A program made the translations under genes and the position numbers. Under the pieces are notes generated by a model that made no database searches, was not told the origin of the DNA, and was given only the letters and a program-made list of their open reading frames with translations. Positions 5,276 through 14,520 of a stretch of DNA of 35,186 bases are shown here, piece by piece. Source of the stretch: a virus; IMG/VR virus record IMGVR_UViG_3300033148_005591, positions 1 to 35,186 of that record. One strand, given 5' to 3'. Position 1 is the stretch's first letter. Each line of letters starts with the position of its first letter.

Positions 5276-8200
5276 CTCAGCCCTTTCAGGCGGTTTCTCA
5301 GTTCGTCAACGTCGCGCTCTCTGCCGGCCTTCGCCTCACCCGGTCCCCGTCCTGTGGTTCGGGATTGTCGCTTGAGTGTTGCCTTGGATAAGCGCCGCTT
5401 AATCTCGTTCGCCAGTTCCGCTGCGGATGCGGGGGTGTAGGCAGATCCAGAGAAATAGTAGCTCAAGACCTCTCGCAAGGTTCTCCTGCCCTGTGCTGCG
5501 TCGAGGAACCGCTTGGTGTCTGGTCCGAGGATGTTCAATACGGTTTCGGCGACGGCGCGGCTGGAAAAGGACTTCGCGAACGTGTACGAATCGAACACGT
5601 CCGGGAACGTCTTGGCGCCCGTGAGGGTCATCGGGGCCTTCAGGTACGGGTTGAGGCTTTGCCACACGCGATTGACCGGCGCTCTGGCCTCTGTAACCAT
5701 AATCAAGGTCGCCAGTTCGCCGGTCGTTATCTGGCCGCTTTCCCACCGGCGCAGGTCTACGCCGATTTCCTGCAGGCCGAACCACTCCAGCCAATCGCTG
5801 AGCGCAGACGGCGTGTGGACTACGCCGTCGCCAACGATGATGTGAGGCCGCGCCCGTAGCCAGGCCGGGAGGGCCCGCTCCTTCTTTTGCCGCTCTTCAT
5901 CGCCGTTGTTCCATGCGGTAATCAGGGCATAGCCTGTGCCGATTCTGGCGCACCACTTCCCCAGCCCATACGCCCCACGCGCCCCGGCGCGTAACGCGCC
6001 CGCTTTGGCCTTGGCGGCGTCTTCGCCCGCCGCGCTCTTCAATACGCGAGGCCAGAATTCCCCGTTCAATCTCATCCATGACCAGAACGGGATCAACCCG
6101 TTCCGCAGGTGATCGTTTTCCCACGGGGTAAACGCCCCATAGTCGCCGAGCGTTTCCCGACTGATCTTCGCGGCCGCGCGGAACTTATCCTCTTTCGCCA
6201 AGGCGTGAATGTCGGCCTGGCTACCGTTCCAGTGGCGAATCGGCGTTCCATCGTTGAGGTAGGCGTCCACTTGGTCCAAGGCGTCCAAGTACACCGCCAC
6301 GCGCAGCACGTCCTCGCGGGCCTGTGTCAAGTCCTGAATCACCTGTGCCGCGCCGCCGGCCTTGCGGCCGGGCCACTTCATCGCGCGCACGGCCTTGTTC
6401 CACCCCGATTGGCTTGTTACCTTCTCGAATCGAGCAAACTCCGGGCGGGTCCGCGCCGTACCCATCTCGTGCCACAGGCTGCTGCCGAACACGCCGTATG
6501 CTTCGCCCATCTCGTACGCCTCGGGGTGGGCCTCAGGACTCGTCTTCTGTGCCAGCATCTTGACGGCCTCGGGAACCCGCGCGAACGCATGAGCGCGTCC
6601 CGCCGCGTTGACCCGCTCCCCGTCACCCACGGCGTTGCGAGAGTTGTAGCGAATCGGGTTGACCCGGAGTATCCAGCGCTTCCAGAACTTGATGAACGGC
6701 TCCGTGAACGACACCGCGACACCCGGCCGATGGCGCACGGGGAGGTCGTTCAATTGATCCGCCAACCAGTCGGGGATCAGAAACGTCTTGCGTTTCCCGC
6801 CGAGCACCAGCCCATCCCGCATGGCCGACAGCGGCACCCCGATCTCGTCGGCAAGGGCGGGGTCATTCAGCGTATCCTCGGCCAGCCTCAGAATTTCCGC
6901 CTCGGTGATGGTCTTGGCCTGATAGAAGATGTTGCCGCGCTGGTACTGCCACTCGACAAGGCCGTTCTGCGCCGCCAACTGCTGCACGGTGGCCCCGGTT
7001 TGTGATTCTTTGGCGAGCGCCTTCATTTCGGTCGTCTGGTCGTATCGCCGGGCAATCGACTGAGCCAAGTCTTCTATGGCGTTGTCGCGATAGATGTCCC
7101 CGAGGGCCTTCATCTCCACTTCAAGGTAGTCGGTGGAGATGTCCCGTCGGGTGCCCTTCCGGCGCCTGGAATATGCGCGGAACGGTTTCTTGAGTACCTT
7201 GCCCAGTCCCGAGCCGCCGATATTCTTCCGCTCGATGTAGTCAAGGACGAAATGCCGAACGTACGTCGCGTTCTCGGCGGCCTCCTCGGAGATAACCCCG
7301 CGTTCGGCCAGGTCTTTGCTGACGGATTGCCATAGCTCTTGCCGCTTCTCGTAGGCGTCTGCTACGGATGGAACTTTGTCTATCAAGGCGTCAATGCGAG
7401 CTTTATCCGTTTGGAGGCTGGTAAGCGTCACTCCCTCGGGGAGCCGGACGGCGGAGTTCTCTCCCGCGTCCATCGCCTTGTGCGCTTCGGAGATCAGGTC
7501 TTCAATGAACACCTTCCGGCGCAGAAGGTCCAGGCCCGCGACATCAAGAGCTTGCCGTGTACCGTCACCTTCGAGGATCGCCGCAAGGTCGCCCGCCGCC
7601 GTGGCCGCTGCACCGCGGGTCTGCTCCGGCATCGTGCGGATCGCATCGCGGGCAAATGCCGCCTCCGGCGATTTGGGCAAGTGGGGCAGGAACCGAAACC
7701 GTTCGACCAGCCCATGCGTCACGGCGGCTGCGGCGCGCCTGAGTTTTGACGTGACCGACGTGAGCTTGTTCGTGCGGCCGAAGAACGCCTCAATGCCCGC
7801 ATCTGGACTCCGTGTGCGTTCGAGGGTCAGCCATGGGCGCGCCGCGCCCTGGCTCTGCTTGGGGCCGATGGCGGCGAACCCCCCGGCCTTCCGCGCGTCC
7901 TGCGCAACCGGCTCGGTCGGGTCGGGTGTGAAGCCGGCCTGAATCCTCTCCGCAATCCTCGCCCGTATCCTCTTTACCGATCCCTCGCCCTTGATGTCCG
8001 ATACGTCGATGCCCGCAGCCTTGGCGTCACGACGGGCGGCGAAGATGGTGTCCTTCTTGGCGGGGCTCGGCGTTTTCGGCGCTTTGGACCACACCCCCAA
8101 AGCGTTCGGCTGCATTTCGCCTTCTACCGTGAGCAGTGACGGGCGATAGCCCATTCTGTGGTACTTCGCCTCTTCGGCTTCACTGCGCGGCTGCCGCTTC

Positions 8201-10275
8201 AGTACCTTGTGGCCCTGGTCGACAAGCGCCTGCCGCGTGCGTTCACGTCTGGCGTTGGCGGCTTCCACCGTCTCTTGCGGAATCTCCCGTGTCTCTCCCG
8301 GCGCGGCCTCGGGTTCGACCACGCCTGTCCCTAACGCAAAATACGCTTCGCCGGTGTTGGCCGCGGCGCGTTCGGCGGCCTGTTGTGTCGCAAATGTGCG
8401 CATGCGACCGGCAGAATCCCGCAACACCTCCTGTCCACCTTCGGGGCTTTCCCGACTCACAAACCAGCCCTTCGTGCCCGTGGCGCCGGAACTGGCGGAC
8501 CACACAGTATGCGGGGTCTTCTGCTTCGGCGCGGCCTTTTGGGCAGGCTGCAGGTCGGGATAGTCGGCAAGGACTTCGGGGGGGACGGGCTTCCCTTCCC
8601 GGATAGCCGACTCGACTGCCCCCTTATGCCACTCGTCACCCTTCGCGTAGGCTCCAAATGGGCCATCATCCGGATGCCCCTCAGGCGCAATCTCGCCTAC
8701 TTCTTCTTCCGCTTCTTGTGCACCTTGCCGCCGTACTTCTCGTCCCACTTCCGCGCCAGCTTCGGGTGCTTCGCGTGCAGGCGCCTCCGCTGCTTCTCGC
8801 TTCGGTACGGCATACAGTTCTCCTTCCGGTTGAACGGCTGCTTCGGCCTGCACCGGCCCGAACCCTTCCCCTTCCGCCGGCGTGACGGTCGTTTGCTCGG
8901 CGGGGGTCAGGTCGGCGGAATAGCGGCGGTGAATGAGGCTATTGATTTCCGCCATCATCCCCTTGGCGCGGTCGATCTGGGAACCCTCTGCGCCGTGGGC
9001 CGCCCGTTCCGCCTCTTGGATCGCGTCGGAAGCCTGTGAGGCCGATATGTCGTAGGCTTCAGACACCGATTCGACCAATTCTGCGCGGATCTCCGGCTTC
9101 GCCGCGCTGTTCGCCAAAGACGGCGCCCCAAGCATTCCCACGCACAGGAGGGTCTGAGCAGTCGTGTCTATGAGCAGATTTCTTGCGCCTTCACTTGTCA
9201 GCGGGGCCGCCAGGCCGTGCGCCTCTTGGTTCATGTGGTCGGCAAACTCCGTCAGGATTTCCTCGGGCACCTCCTGGATGGCCCTCGCGGCAATCTGCCC
9301 AGCTATCTGCTTCGCCCCGCCCTGTAGCCCGCCCGTCAGCATTGATTCCATACCGCCCAAACCCATCGCATGGAAAACGGCCGCAACCCCGCCCTCAATT
9401 GCTGCGGCCTTCAGAACGTAATCGGCGGCGCTTGCTCCGTAGAGCCCTCCATCCTTCGCCTCGGTAGCCGCCTGATTGGCGCGAACGGCTGCAAAGCCGT
9501 AGATCGCGGCGGGCGCCGCGAAGGGGCCGGTAAGGCTCGCAGGCGCAGCCATTGTGACCGATCGCGTGGCGCCGCGCAGCATGCCGGCGGCACGGGACAT
9601 GCCGCCGATCTGCGCTTCGTCTATATTGTGAGCCACCCGTTCGCGGAGCTTGGTCTGTCGAGTCAGTTGGCCCGCCCTGATGGGCTGTCCCGTGATGCGG
9701 AGCATAAGCGACTTCACGTCGAGCGCGCCCTGTATCACGCCCCCGGCGATGGCTCGCAAAACGGGATTGCGAACTCTACCCTCTTGCTCCGACAGGGCCA
9801 ACTGCGCGCGCTGGAGCGCGCTAAGGTCATGGGCCTCCATGACGGCTTCGCGGTCGAACTCGGCCTCGGGCCACTCAGCTTTCGGCTTGGCGACGGAATA
9901 GGTGGACACTCTCGGGCGCGGTGCTTTGCCCGGCCCGCCTTCGCCGGCCTCCAGGCTGGGGGCTGTCGGGAACGCGCCCTTGGGTATCTCCATCGGCTTG
10001 CCCGGCTTGGTGGTTTCGCCTACCGTGAACCCTTCGGGCTCCGGCCACGAGAGGGGGGGCGTCTTCCGGGCCTTGAGGGTTTCCTGTAGGGCGTAGCCTG
10101 TGTATGGCTCCCAACCTGGGCTATGGGTCGGCGCGGGCTTCACGGGCGCCTTTCTCGCCGGCGCGCGTTTTGCCGGGGCGGCATCCAGCACAAAGCCGCG
10201 AGGCGGCTCCGGCGTAGGCGCGTCCAGCACAAACCCTTTCGGCGGGTCAATCACAAATCCGGGCGGGGGCGTCAC
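5272..10275 (-). CDS. Giant internal virion / polyvalent ejection protein
   Basis: From the GTG at 10275 the protein has 1667 residues. That start overlaps the upstream stop as GTGA and has GGGAG eight bases ahead, so I prefer it to a further-upstream GTG at 10305 that overlaps by 34 bases. The N-terminus repeats PPGFV(I/L)D three times, typical of phage large polyvalent proteins carried in the capsid and ejected with the DNA. Ala/Gly-rich hydrophobic segments (about 230-340) could insert in membranes. Residues about 735-775 (ARRDAKAAGIDVSDIKGEGS) loosely resemble a peripheral-subunit-binding fold. A Trp-rich stretch (IPFWSWMRLNGEFW) lies near 1400 and the C-terminus is basic. No lysozyme or peptidase active site was recognised. 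It follows a coiled-coil virion protein and precedes the holin-like gene. Confidence 0.75.
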   Translation of the reverse strand: MTPPPGFVIDPPKGFVLDAPTPEPPRGFVLDAAPAKRAPARKAPVKPAPTHSPGWEPYTGYALQETLKARKTPPLSWPEPEGFTVGETTKPGKPMEIPKGAFPTAPSLEAGEGGPGKAPRPRVSTYSVAKPKAEWPEAEFDREAVMEAHDLSALQRAQLALSEQEGRVRNPVLRAIAGGVIQGALDVKSLMLRITGQPIRAGQLTRQTKLRERVAHNIDEAQIGGMSRAAGMLRGATRSVTMAAPASLTGPFAAPAAIYGFAAVRANQAATEAKDGGLYGASAADYVLKAAAIEGGVAAVFHAMGLGGMESMLTGGLQGGAKQIAGQIAARAIQEVPEEILTEFADHMNQEAHGLAAPLTSEGARNLLIDTTAQTLLCVGMLGAPSLANSAAKPEIRAELVESVSEAYDISASQASDAIQEAERAAHGAEGSQIDRAKGMMAEINSLIHRRYSADLTPAEQTTVTPAEGEGFGPVQAEAAVQPEGELYAVPKREAAEAPAREAPEAGAEVGREVRRQGAQEAEEEVGEIAPEGHPDDGPFGAYAKGDEWHKGAVESAIREGKPVPPEVLADYPDLQPAQKAAPKQKTPHTVWSASSGATGTKGWFVSRESPEGGQEVLRDSAGRMRTFATQQAAERAAANTGEAYFALGTGVVEPEAAPGETREIPQETVEAANARRERTRQALVDQGHKVLKRQPRSEAEEAKYHRMGYRPSLLTVEGEMQPNALGVWSKAPKTPSPAKKDTIFAARRDAKAAGIDVSDIKGEGSVKRIRARIAERIQAGFTPDPTEPVAQDARKAGGFAAIGPKQSQGAARPWLTLERTRSPDAGIEAFFGRTNKLTSVTSKLRRAAAAVTHGLVERFRFLPHLPKSPEAAFARDAIRTMPEQTRGAAATAAGDLAAILEGDGTRQALDVAGLDLLRRKVFIEDLISEAHKAMDAGENSAVRLPEGVTLTSLQTDKARIDALIDKVPSVADAYEKRQELWQSVSKDLAERGVISEEAAENATYVRHFVLDYIERKNIGGSGLGKVLKKPFRAYSRRRKGTRRDISTDYLEVEMKALGDIYRDNAIEDLAQSIARRYDQTTEMKALAKESQTGATVQQLAAQNGLVEWQYQRGNIFYQAKTITEAEILRLAEDTLNDPALADEIGVPLSAMRDGLVLGGKRKTFLIPDWLADQLNDLPVRHRPGVAVSFTEPFIKFWKRWILRVNPIRYNSRNAVGDGERVNAAGRAHAFARVPEAVKMLAQKTSPEAHPEAYEMGEAYGVFGSSLWHEMGTARTRPEFARFEKVTSQSGWNKAVRAMKWPGRKAGGAAQVIQDLTQAREDVLRVAVYLDALDQVDAYLNDGTPIRHWNGSQADIHALAKEDKFRAAAKISRETLGDYGAFTPWENDHLRNGLIPFWSWMRLNGEFWPRVLKSAAGEDAAKAKAGALRAGARGAYGLGKWCARIGTGYALITAWNNGDEERQKKERALPAWLRARPHIIVGDGVVHTPSALSDWLEWFGLQEIGVDLRRWESGQITTGELATLIMVTEARAPVNRVWQSLNPYLKAPMTLTGAKTFPDVFDSYTFAKSFSSRAVAETVLNILGPDTKRFLDAAQGRRTLREVLSYYFSGSAYTPASAAELANEIKRRLSKATLKRQSRTTGRGPGEAKAGRERDVDELRNRLKGLR

Positions 10276-11414
10276 TGAAGCGGCTCCCACTTGCCGTTGC
10301 GCCACACAAGCCGTTCGCCCGTGTCAGGATTGGTGGCGGTGACTTCGGCGCCGTCGGGCTCAGTATCGCCCCCCTCCCCGACAAGGCCGGCGATCTGTTC
10401 GGTAAGTTTCTCGCGAGAGGCGAAGATTGCGCCAAGCCGCGCCTTCTCTTGGGCCATCTCCAGCCTGATCCGGTGTAGGTCGTCGCGCTTCACCTCATCC
10501 TTGGCCGCCTGCGTCCGGTATTCGTCTTGCAGTGCGTGGTATCGGTCCCAATGCAACTGTGCCCGCTTCTCCAGCCGATCCGCCCCCTTATTCAACTGGG
10601 CCAGTTGCGTGTCGCGGCGATCTTTGACTGTGCCCGCCTCGGCCTTCACCGCGGCGACCTTCAGGGCGTTCTCCAGCTTCTCGCGGGCAAGCACCATCTC
10701 CCGGTCGAACTTCTCCCGCGCGAAATCCAACTCCTTCCTGTCGTGTTCCAGTCGGGCCGTCTGCTTGGCGGTGTCCGCCGCGATTGCCCGCTTGTCGGCC
10801 TCGGCCTTGTGCCCGGCCTCCAGCGTCATCTTGCGAAGCGCGAACGCCTGGGTCCGCGCAGCCTCGGCCTGCTCCGGCTTGCCCGCCCTGGCGTAGACCC
10901 CGGCCAGGCTGTTGTAGTAGTCGGCCCCGCCCGTATCCTCAATCGCCTCGATCTGCTCTTGCAGGCGGATATTGTCCAGTTGCGCCCTCGCGGCCATCGC
11001 GCCCTCGGCCGTCGGCGCCACAGCCCCCCAGTTGAAGCCCATCGCCCCCTTCTGCCGCGACCGCCACTGCATGAACGAGTCTATGGATTCGCCTGCCGCC
11101 CGCTGGTCCAGCCGGTAGCGGTTGTAGGCGTACCGCTGCTCCTGCGTGGCGCGCGTGCCGCCGAAGGCGGACACCGGCTGGCCGGCCGCCAATCGCATCT
11201 GATTGAGCGGGCGCCAGTGTTCGGGGATCTGCGGCGCGGGCATGGTGGGCATCGCCCTCGCTTGTCCGGCCTGTGCTTGGACCATGTTCGGCTGTGGCTG
11301 GGGCCGCGAACGCTGCTCAGTCTGTGGCTGGGGCCGCGAACGCTGCTCAGTCTGCTGCTGAAGCCGCTGCATCTCGGCCACTACGTCACGCCTTCGGCCC
11401 CGTTTCAGTGCCAT
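10272..11414 (-). CDS. Coiled-coil internal virion protein
   Basis: The 380-residue protein starts behind a strong AGGAGG. A Gln/Arg-rich N-terminus carries a ten-residue repeat (QTEQRSRPQP twice). Residues about 65-130 look folded (YAYNRYRLDQRAAGESIDSF). From about 150 to 330 is long charged helix and coiled coil (KELDFAREKFDREMVLAREK). The C-terminus ends TNPDTGERLVWRNGKWEPLQ. The pattern and the overlap with the giant ejection protein suggest a second internal core or ejection protein, as in podoviruses where two or three such genes are adjacent. No sequence family was recognised, so the role is inferred from position. Confidence 0.65.
   Translation of the reverse strand: MALKRGRRRDVVAEMQRLQQQTEQRSRPQPQTEQRSRPQPQPNMVQAQAGQARAMPTMPAPQIPEHWRPLNQMRLAAGQPVSAFGGTRATQEQRYAYNRYRLDQRAAGESIDSFMQWRSRQKGAMGFNWGAVAPTAEGAMAARAQLDNIRLQEQIEAIEDTGGADYYNSLAGVYARAGKPEQAEAARTQAFALRKMTLEAGHKAEADKRAIAADTAKQTARLEHDRKELDFAREKFDREMVLAREKLENALKVAAVKAEAGTVKDRRDTQLAQLNKGADRLEKRAQLHWDRYHALQDEYRTQAAKDEVKRDDLHRIRLEMAQEKARLGAIFASREKLTEQIAGLVGEGGDTEPDGAEVTATNPDTGERLVWRNGKWEPLQ
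11293..11352. repeat. 30-bp tandem duplication in the coiled-coil gene
   Basis: Two identical 30-base copies (11293-11322 and 11323-11352) encode the repeated Gln/Arg/Pro-rich decapeptide near the N-terminus of the coiled-coil virion protein. The unit keeps the reading frame. Confidence 0.9.
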
Positions 11415-11491
11415 GGAACCCTCCTAACGCTTGCGGCATTTTGGGGAGATTTTGTGAGGCGATGCGCAGGGGATTGTGGTATATTGCCCGT

Positions 11492-11554
11492 GGCACGCTC
11501 TCCTCCGTAGATCGTGCCTAGGCCCCCGGGCTATCGCATAGTCAACCGGGGGCC
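11492..11554. terminator. Two adjacent hairpins between late gene blocks
   Basis: Hairpin one pairs GGCACG (11492-11497) with CGTGCC (11513-11518) around a 15-base loop. Hairpin two pairs GGCCCCCGG (11521-11529) with CCGGGGGCC (11546-11554) around 16 bases. They fill the 177-base gap between the beta-solenoid gene (stop at 11592) and the coiled-coil gene (start at 11414). Neither strand shows a clean U-tract, so intrinsic termination is uncertain; an RNA processing or transcript-balancing site is also possible. The rest of the gap shows only the AGGAGG for the gene at 11414. Confidence 0.5.
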
Positions 11555-11591
11555 GCTATATATCTTGCCGACAGGCGACATGGATTCTCCC

Positions 11592-12491
11592 CTACGCTAC
11601 TGCGCCCGTCGTGATCTTGCGGTACTGGCCCCAGTGCACGCTTGCCGTCTTCAGTGACGTGCCGTTGAGGTCGATTGTGGAGCCGACCGGGTTGGCGTTA
11701 TTCGGATCGAAGAACGTGCCCTTGCCGTAGATGTCGATGGCCGTAATCGCCGCATCCAACCCCGGCGAGGCGGATAGATCAACGATACCGTTAGTGTAGA
11801 TAAACAGATCCGTGATGGTTTCGTTGCCGTTGTAGTTTAACCGCCCGGCGTAGACATATGCGGTTCCAATGTTGCCGTTTATGCCTTGGGTGGGGTTCAT
11901 CGTCACCGTGCCCCCGCGCACCGTCAACTCCTCCGCGTCGCACTCCAAGACGGTCACGCCCGCCCCGACCACGATCTTCGGCCCGTCGATACCTGCATGG
12001 TTACTGCAGTCTTTACCCACATATACGGTCGCACCGGCAAGGTTGTAGATGTAATCCACGTCGTGACCCGACGTGCCCCACCCGACGTACACCGTCGCAG
12101 ATGCGTTGGTGATATGGATCTCGGAGAATCCGTCCGCCCCCAGCCCTGGCAGGCGATAGGTGCCCGTACCCCTTATGGTGGCGTAGGCGTTGGCGTTACC
12201 GTCAACCTTGATCACATACGTTCCGCTACCCGCGAGCGTCCATATTGACGAGGCGGCGGCGCACCCGAGTTGCAGCGGATTCCCCGTTGTGCCGATGTTG
12301 ATGGCACATCCCTCCTCAATGGTGAACGCGCTAATAGTAACGGACGACTGATCCAGCCCTGTGTAAATGTTGCGCGCGGCGTTCCCTGGGATGATTACCG
12401 TATCATCGGCCACCGGAACCGCGCCGCCACTCCAGTTATCGGCAACATTCCACGAATCGCTCACGGTACCCAACCATCTACGAATAGCCAT
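11592..12491 (-). CDS. Beta-solenoid tail-spike/fibre-like protein, copy B
   Basis: The 299-residue protein opens with WLGTVSDSWNVADNWSGGAV, then PVADDTVIIP, a cap seen at the start of many beta-helix adhesins, followed by repeating Gly/Thr/Val/Asn-rich strands (TIEEGCAINIGTTGNPLQLG, NASATVYVGWGT, GGTVTMNP, GIVDLSA) typical of parallel beta-solenoids. It is clearly a paralogue of the neighbouring gene at 12497-13402: both share NWx(n)DDx-IIP, F-IE-GC--NIGT, ITNA-ATVYV-W and -GTFxDP. Such proteins usually form receptor-binding spikes or appendages. No glycanase residues could be identified. It begins five bases after the stop of copy A. Confidence 0.65.
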   Translation of the reverse strand: MAIRRWLGTVSDSWNVADNWSGGAVPVADDTVIIPGNAARNIYTGLDQSSVTISAFTIEEGCAINIGTTGNPLQLGCAAASSIWTLAGSGTYVIKVDGNANAYATIRGTGTYRLPGLGADGFSEIHITNASATVYVGWGTSGHDVDYIYNLAGATVYVGKDCSNHAGIDGPKIVVGAGVTVLECDAEELTVRGGTVTMNPTQGINGNIGTAYVYAGRLNYNGNETITDLFIYTNGIVDLSASPGLDAAITAIDIYGKGTFFDPNNANPVGSTIDLNGTSLKTASVHWGQYRKITTGAVA

Positions 12492-12496
12492 CTATC

Positions 12497-13402
12497 CTAG
12501 ATATTCCCTACCGTAATCCGCACATTCTCCCCCACGTCGATGGGGCTATCGTCCGGGTTCGGATCGCCGTAGACGTTGATAACCGTTCCGGCCGATGCGC
12601 GGCTCTCGGGGTCATTGAACGCACCCGAGCCGTGCACGTTGACCGTCGATACCGTCAGCGCCGACGTGGCCTTCGTCAGATCCACGGCGCCGCCGCTGTA
12701 GATGTGAGCGGTATCGAGTGTGCCGCCGACGAGATACAACGTCCCATCGTACATCGTCGCCGCGGTGATCGCCCCGGCATAGTGGGTGTGCGTCGCGCCG
12801 GTGTTCGTCACGGCCGCTAAGCCGCACTTGCTCACGCACGCTCCGCCGGTGAGCACAAGCGTAATGGCCGCGGGGTCTCCGGTCGCCACTGACGTACCCA
12901 GGTACAACGTCCCCGCCGACACAATCTTTGTGTCGATAACGGCCGTCTCGCTGTCCCGCCACGCTACGTAGACCGTGGCGGCCGCGTTGGTGATGTTCAG
13001 ATCGTCCGCCAGGCGTTCGCCGGAGTAGGATGCGAGGTGATAGGCGCCTGCACCCTGGATCGTGATCTCATCAACCCCCGCGGTGTTCGCGGCGACCTGG
13101 ATGTGGTATTCGCCGTCGCCGCCCCACGTCCAGTCGGCGGCGTCTTTCGCCCCCAGCCGCAGCGGCTCTTGCGGGGTTCCGATGTTCAGCGAGCAGCCGT
13201 CCTCGATGATGAACTTGGCGATGAATACGTCGTTGTGGTCGTCGCCGACGATGTCCTGAGAGACATTCGCATCGTTCGGGATAATGATGTTGTCGTCCGT
13301 CGCCGGTGCGGCCTCGGACACGGCCCCCGTCGATTCGACAAGCCAGTTGGTTGCTGTCCCGAATACTCCGTCAGTCGCTCCGGTCCAAATCAAAGTCGCC
13401 AT
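12497..13402 (-). CDS. Beta-solenoid tail-spike/fibre-like protein, copy A
   Basis: The 301-residue protein starts MATLIWTGATDGVFGTATNW and contains ATDDNIIIPNDA, FIIEDGCSLNIGTPQEPLRL, LNITNAAATVYVAWRDSE and many short beta-strand turns such as GGTLDTAHIYSGGAVDLTKA. Composition and periodicity indicate a parallel beta-solenoid. It is paralogous to 11592-12491 in order and spacing of motifs. The start has a G-rich ribosome site (GGGGGGA five bases ahead of ATG), like the capsid gene, suggesting strong late expression as a virion component. It overlaps the upstream small Cys-rich gene by 32 bases. A receptor-binding role is inferred. Confidence 0.65.
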   Translation of the reverse strand: MATLIWTGATDGVFGTATNWLVESTGAVSEAAPATDDNIIIPNDANVSQDIVGDDHNDVFIAKFIIEDGCSLNIGTPQEPLRLGAKDAADWTWGGDGEYHIQVAANTAGVDEITIQGAGAYHLASYSGERLADDLNITNAAATVYVAWRDSETAVIDTKIVSAGTLYLGTSVATGDPAAITLVLTGGACVSKCGLAAVTNTGATHTHYAGAITAATMYDGTLYLVGGTLDTAHIYSGGAVDLTKATSALTVSTVNVHGSGAFNDPESRASAGTVINVYGDPNPDDSPIDVGENVRITVGNI

Positions 13403-13619
13403 CTAGTCCCCCCTGTGGGAATAGCCCCTCCGGGCAATCCGTAAGAATGTGTATAGGTTCGTATGATCCGCAGCAGCCGGCCTTGGCTACCGCCTGACAG
13501 TGCGCCAGGCGCGGGCAGGCCGCGCATATCCCCACGCGCGGGTCCGGCGGCGGATGAAGGATCTTGCCCCCATGGCGCAGCTCCCTCAGTCTCGCGCCGT
13601 CGGCTATCTCATACGCCAC
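13371..13619 (-). CDS. Small Cys-rich protein
   Basis: This 82-residue protein, MAYEIADGARLRELRHGGKI and onward, has a central Cys cluster (CAACPRLAHCQAV, then AGCCGSY and TDCPEG) that could bind zinc or form disulfides, and an acidic tail (GGLDGDFDLDRSD). It overlaps both neighbours, by 11 bases with the upstream fibre-like gene and 32 with the solenoid gene, consistent with a real gene in a packed operon. The first helix and Cys spacing recall small zinc-binding phage proteins next to tail genes, but no family was recognised. Confidence 0.55.
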   Translation of the reverse strand: MAYEIADGARLRELRHGGKILHPPPDPRVGICAACPRLAHCQAVAKAGCCGSYEPIHILTDCPEGLFPQGGLDGDFDLDRSD

Positions 13620-14520
13620 GGCAGCAAGCCTCGCATGTGCCGTAGTTGTAGAGGTTGCGGACCAGGCTGTCGTCGAGCGTCACGATTGTTGGATCGGCGG
13701 CAAGCTCGGCAGGTGTGGCGCGAGTCACCGAGTAGCACACTTTGCCTTGCGGCTCCTGAATGGCCGTGACGCCCCCCTCCAGAACGGCGAACTGGGGATT
13801 GGTCACGTAAACGGGCTTCCCGCCAGGGCAACGACCCGCTCCACCTGGCGTAATCACGGCCGTACCACCGTAGGCCAGACGCCGCGTGACGATGATATGA
13901 TGGGAGTCGCGGTCCCAAACCACGCCGTCTGTGGTGCGGACGTTCGGAACCACAACGCCGTTGCGGTAGTCGTCACACGAATAGCTGGGCCAGCCGGGCC
14001 ATGCGAACCACCCAAGGAACAGATCGGGGGCCCCGGAGCCCGCCAAACCCCACAGGCTTTCCATATCCCCCAGACAGTTGAATACCGAGTACGATGAGGG
14101 CGTGGAACTCGTTCTCGTAGTCCCAACCGTCAAGATCCGGCTTGAGGTTGCATAGCCTGACAGTTCGGCCCATACTACAAACTCGTCCACGGAGTACGGC
14201 GAGTTCGGTGTAACCCCGTCGTTGCTCTCCCCGACGTGAAGGTAGCCGGCGCCGAGGGTGGCGGAATACCTGTGGCTCCACGGATCGTAATCCAGCAGGA
14301 ACGAGCCGTTGATGTCAAAGTCCAGCCCGGCTCTCGACCATGCGTAATGGTCGCATTCTCGGTACGGCGCGTATCCTATTGCCGTGAACTTCGGCCCGAA
14401 CTTCAGGAGGGAGGAGACCGAGACGCCCGACAGTGTCAGGGTCAGGGAGTCACAATCGCCACAAGGGCGAAGCTTCCACACGCTGCCGCCACAACACGCC
14501 ACCACTCGCCGGTAGGACAC
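13609..14520 (-). CDS. Cys-rich virion protein, probable fibre component
   Basis: This 303-residue protein of unknown family begins at GTG 14520 directly after the stop of the upstream gene. It is rich in Gly, Ser, Tyr and Trp with beta-strand character. Cys pairs mark both ends: CCGGSVWKLRPCGDC at the start and GTCEACCRGV at the end. A central stretch (WGLAGSGAPDLFLGWFAWPG) is hydrophobic and aromatic. Its place between an unknown virion protein and the solenoid spikes suggests a tail or fibre subunit. The terminal Cys clusters may be disulfide or metal staples. Confidence 0.55.
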   Translation of the reverse strand: MSYRRVVACCGGSVWKLRPCGDCDSLTLTLSGVSVSSLLKFGPKFTAIGYAPYRECDHYAWSRAGLDFDINGSFLLDYDPWSHRYSATLGAGYLHVGESNDGVTPNSPYSVDEFVVWAELSGYATSSRILTVGTTRTSSTPSSYSVFNCLGDMESLWGLAGSGAPDLFLGWFAWPGWPSYSCDDYRNGVVVPNVRTTDGVVWDRDSHHIIVTRRLAYGGTAVITPGGAGRCPGGKPVYVTNPQFAVLEGGVTAIQEPQGKVCYSVTRATPAELAADPTIVTLDDSLVRNLYNYGTCEACCRGV

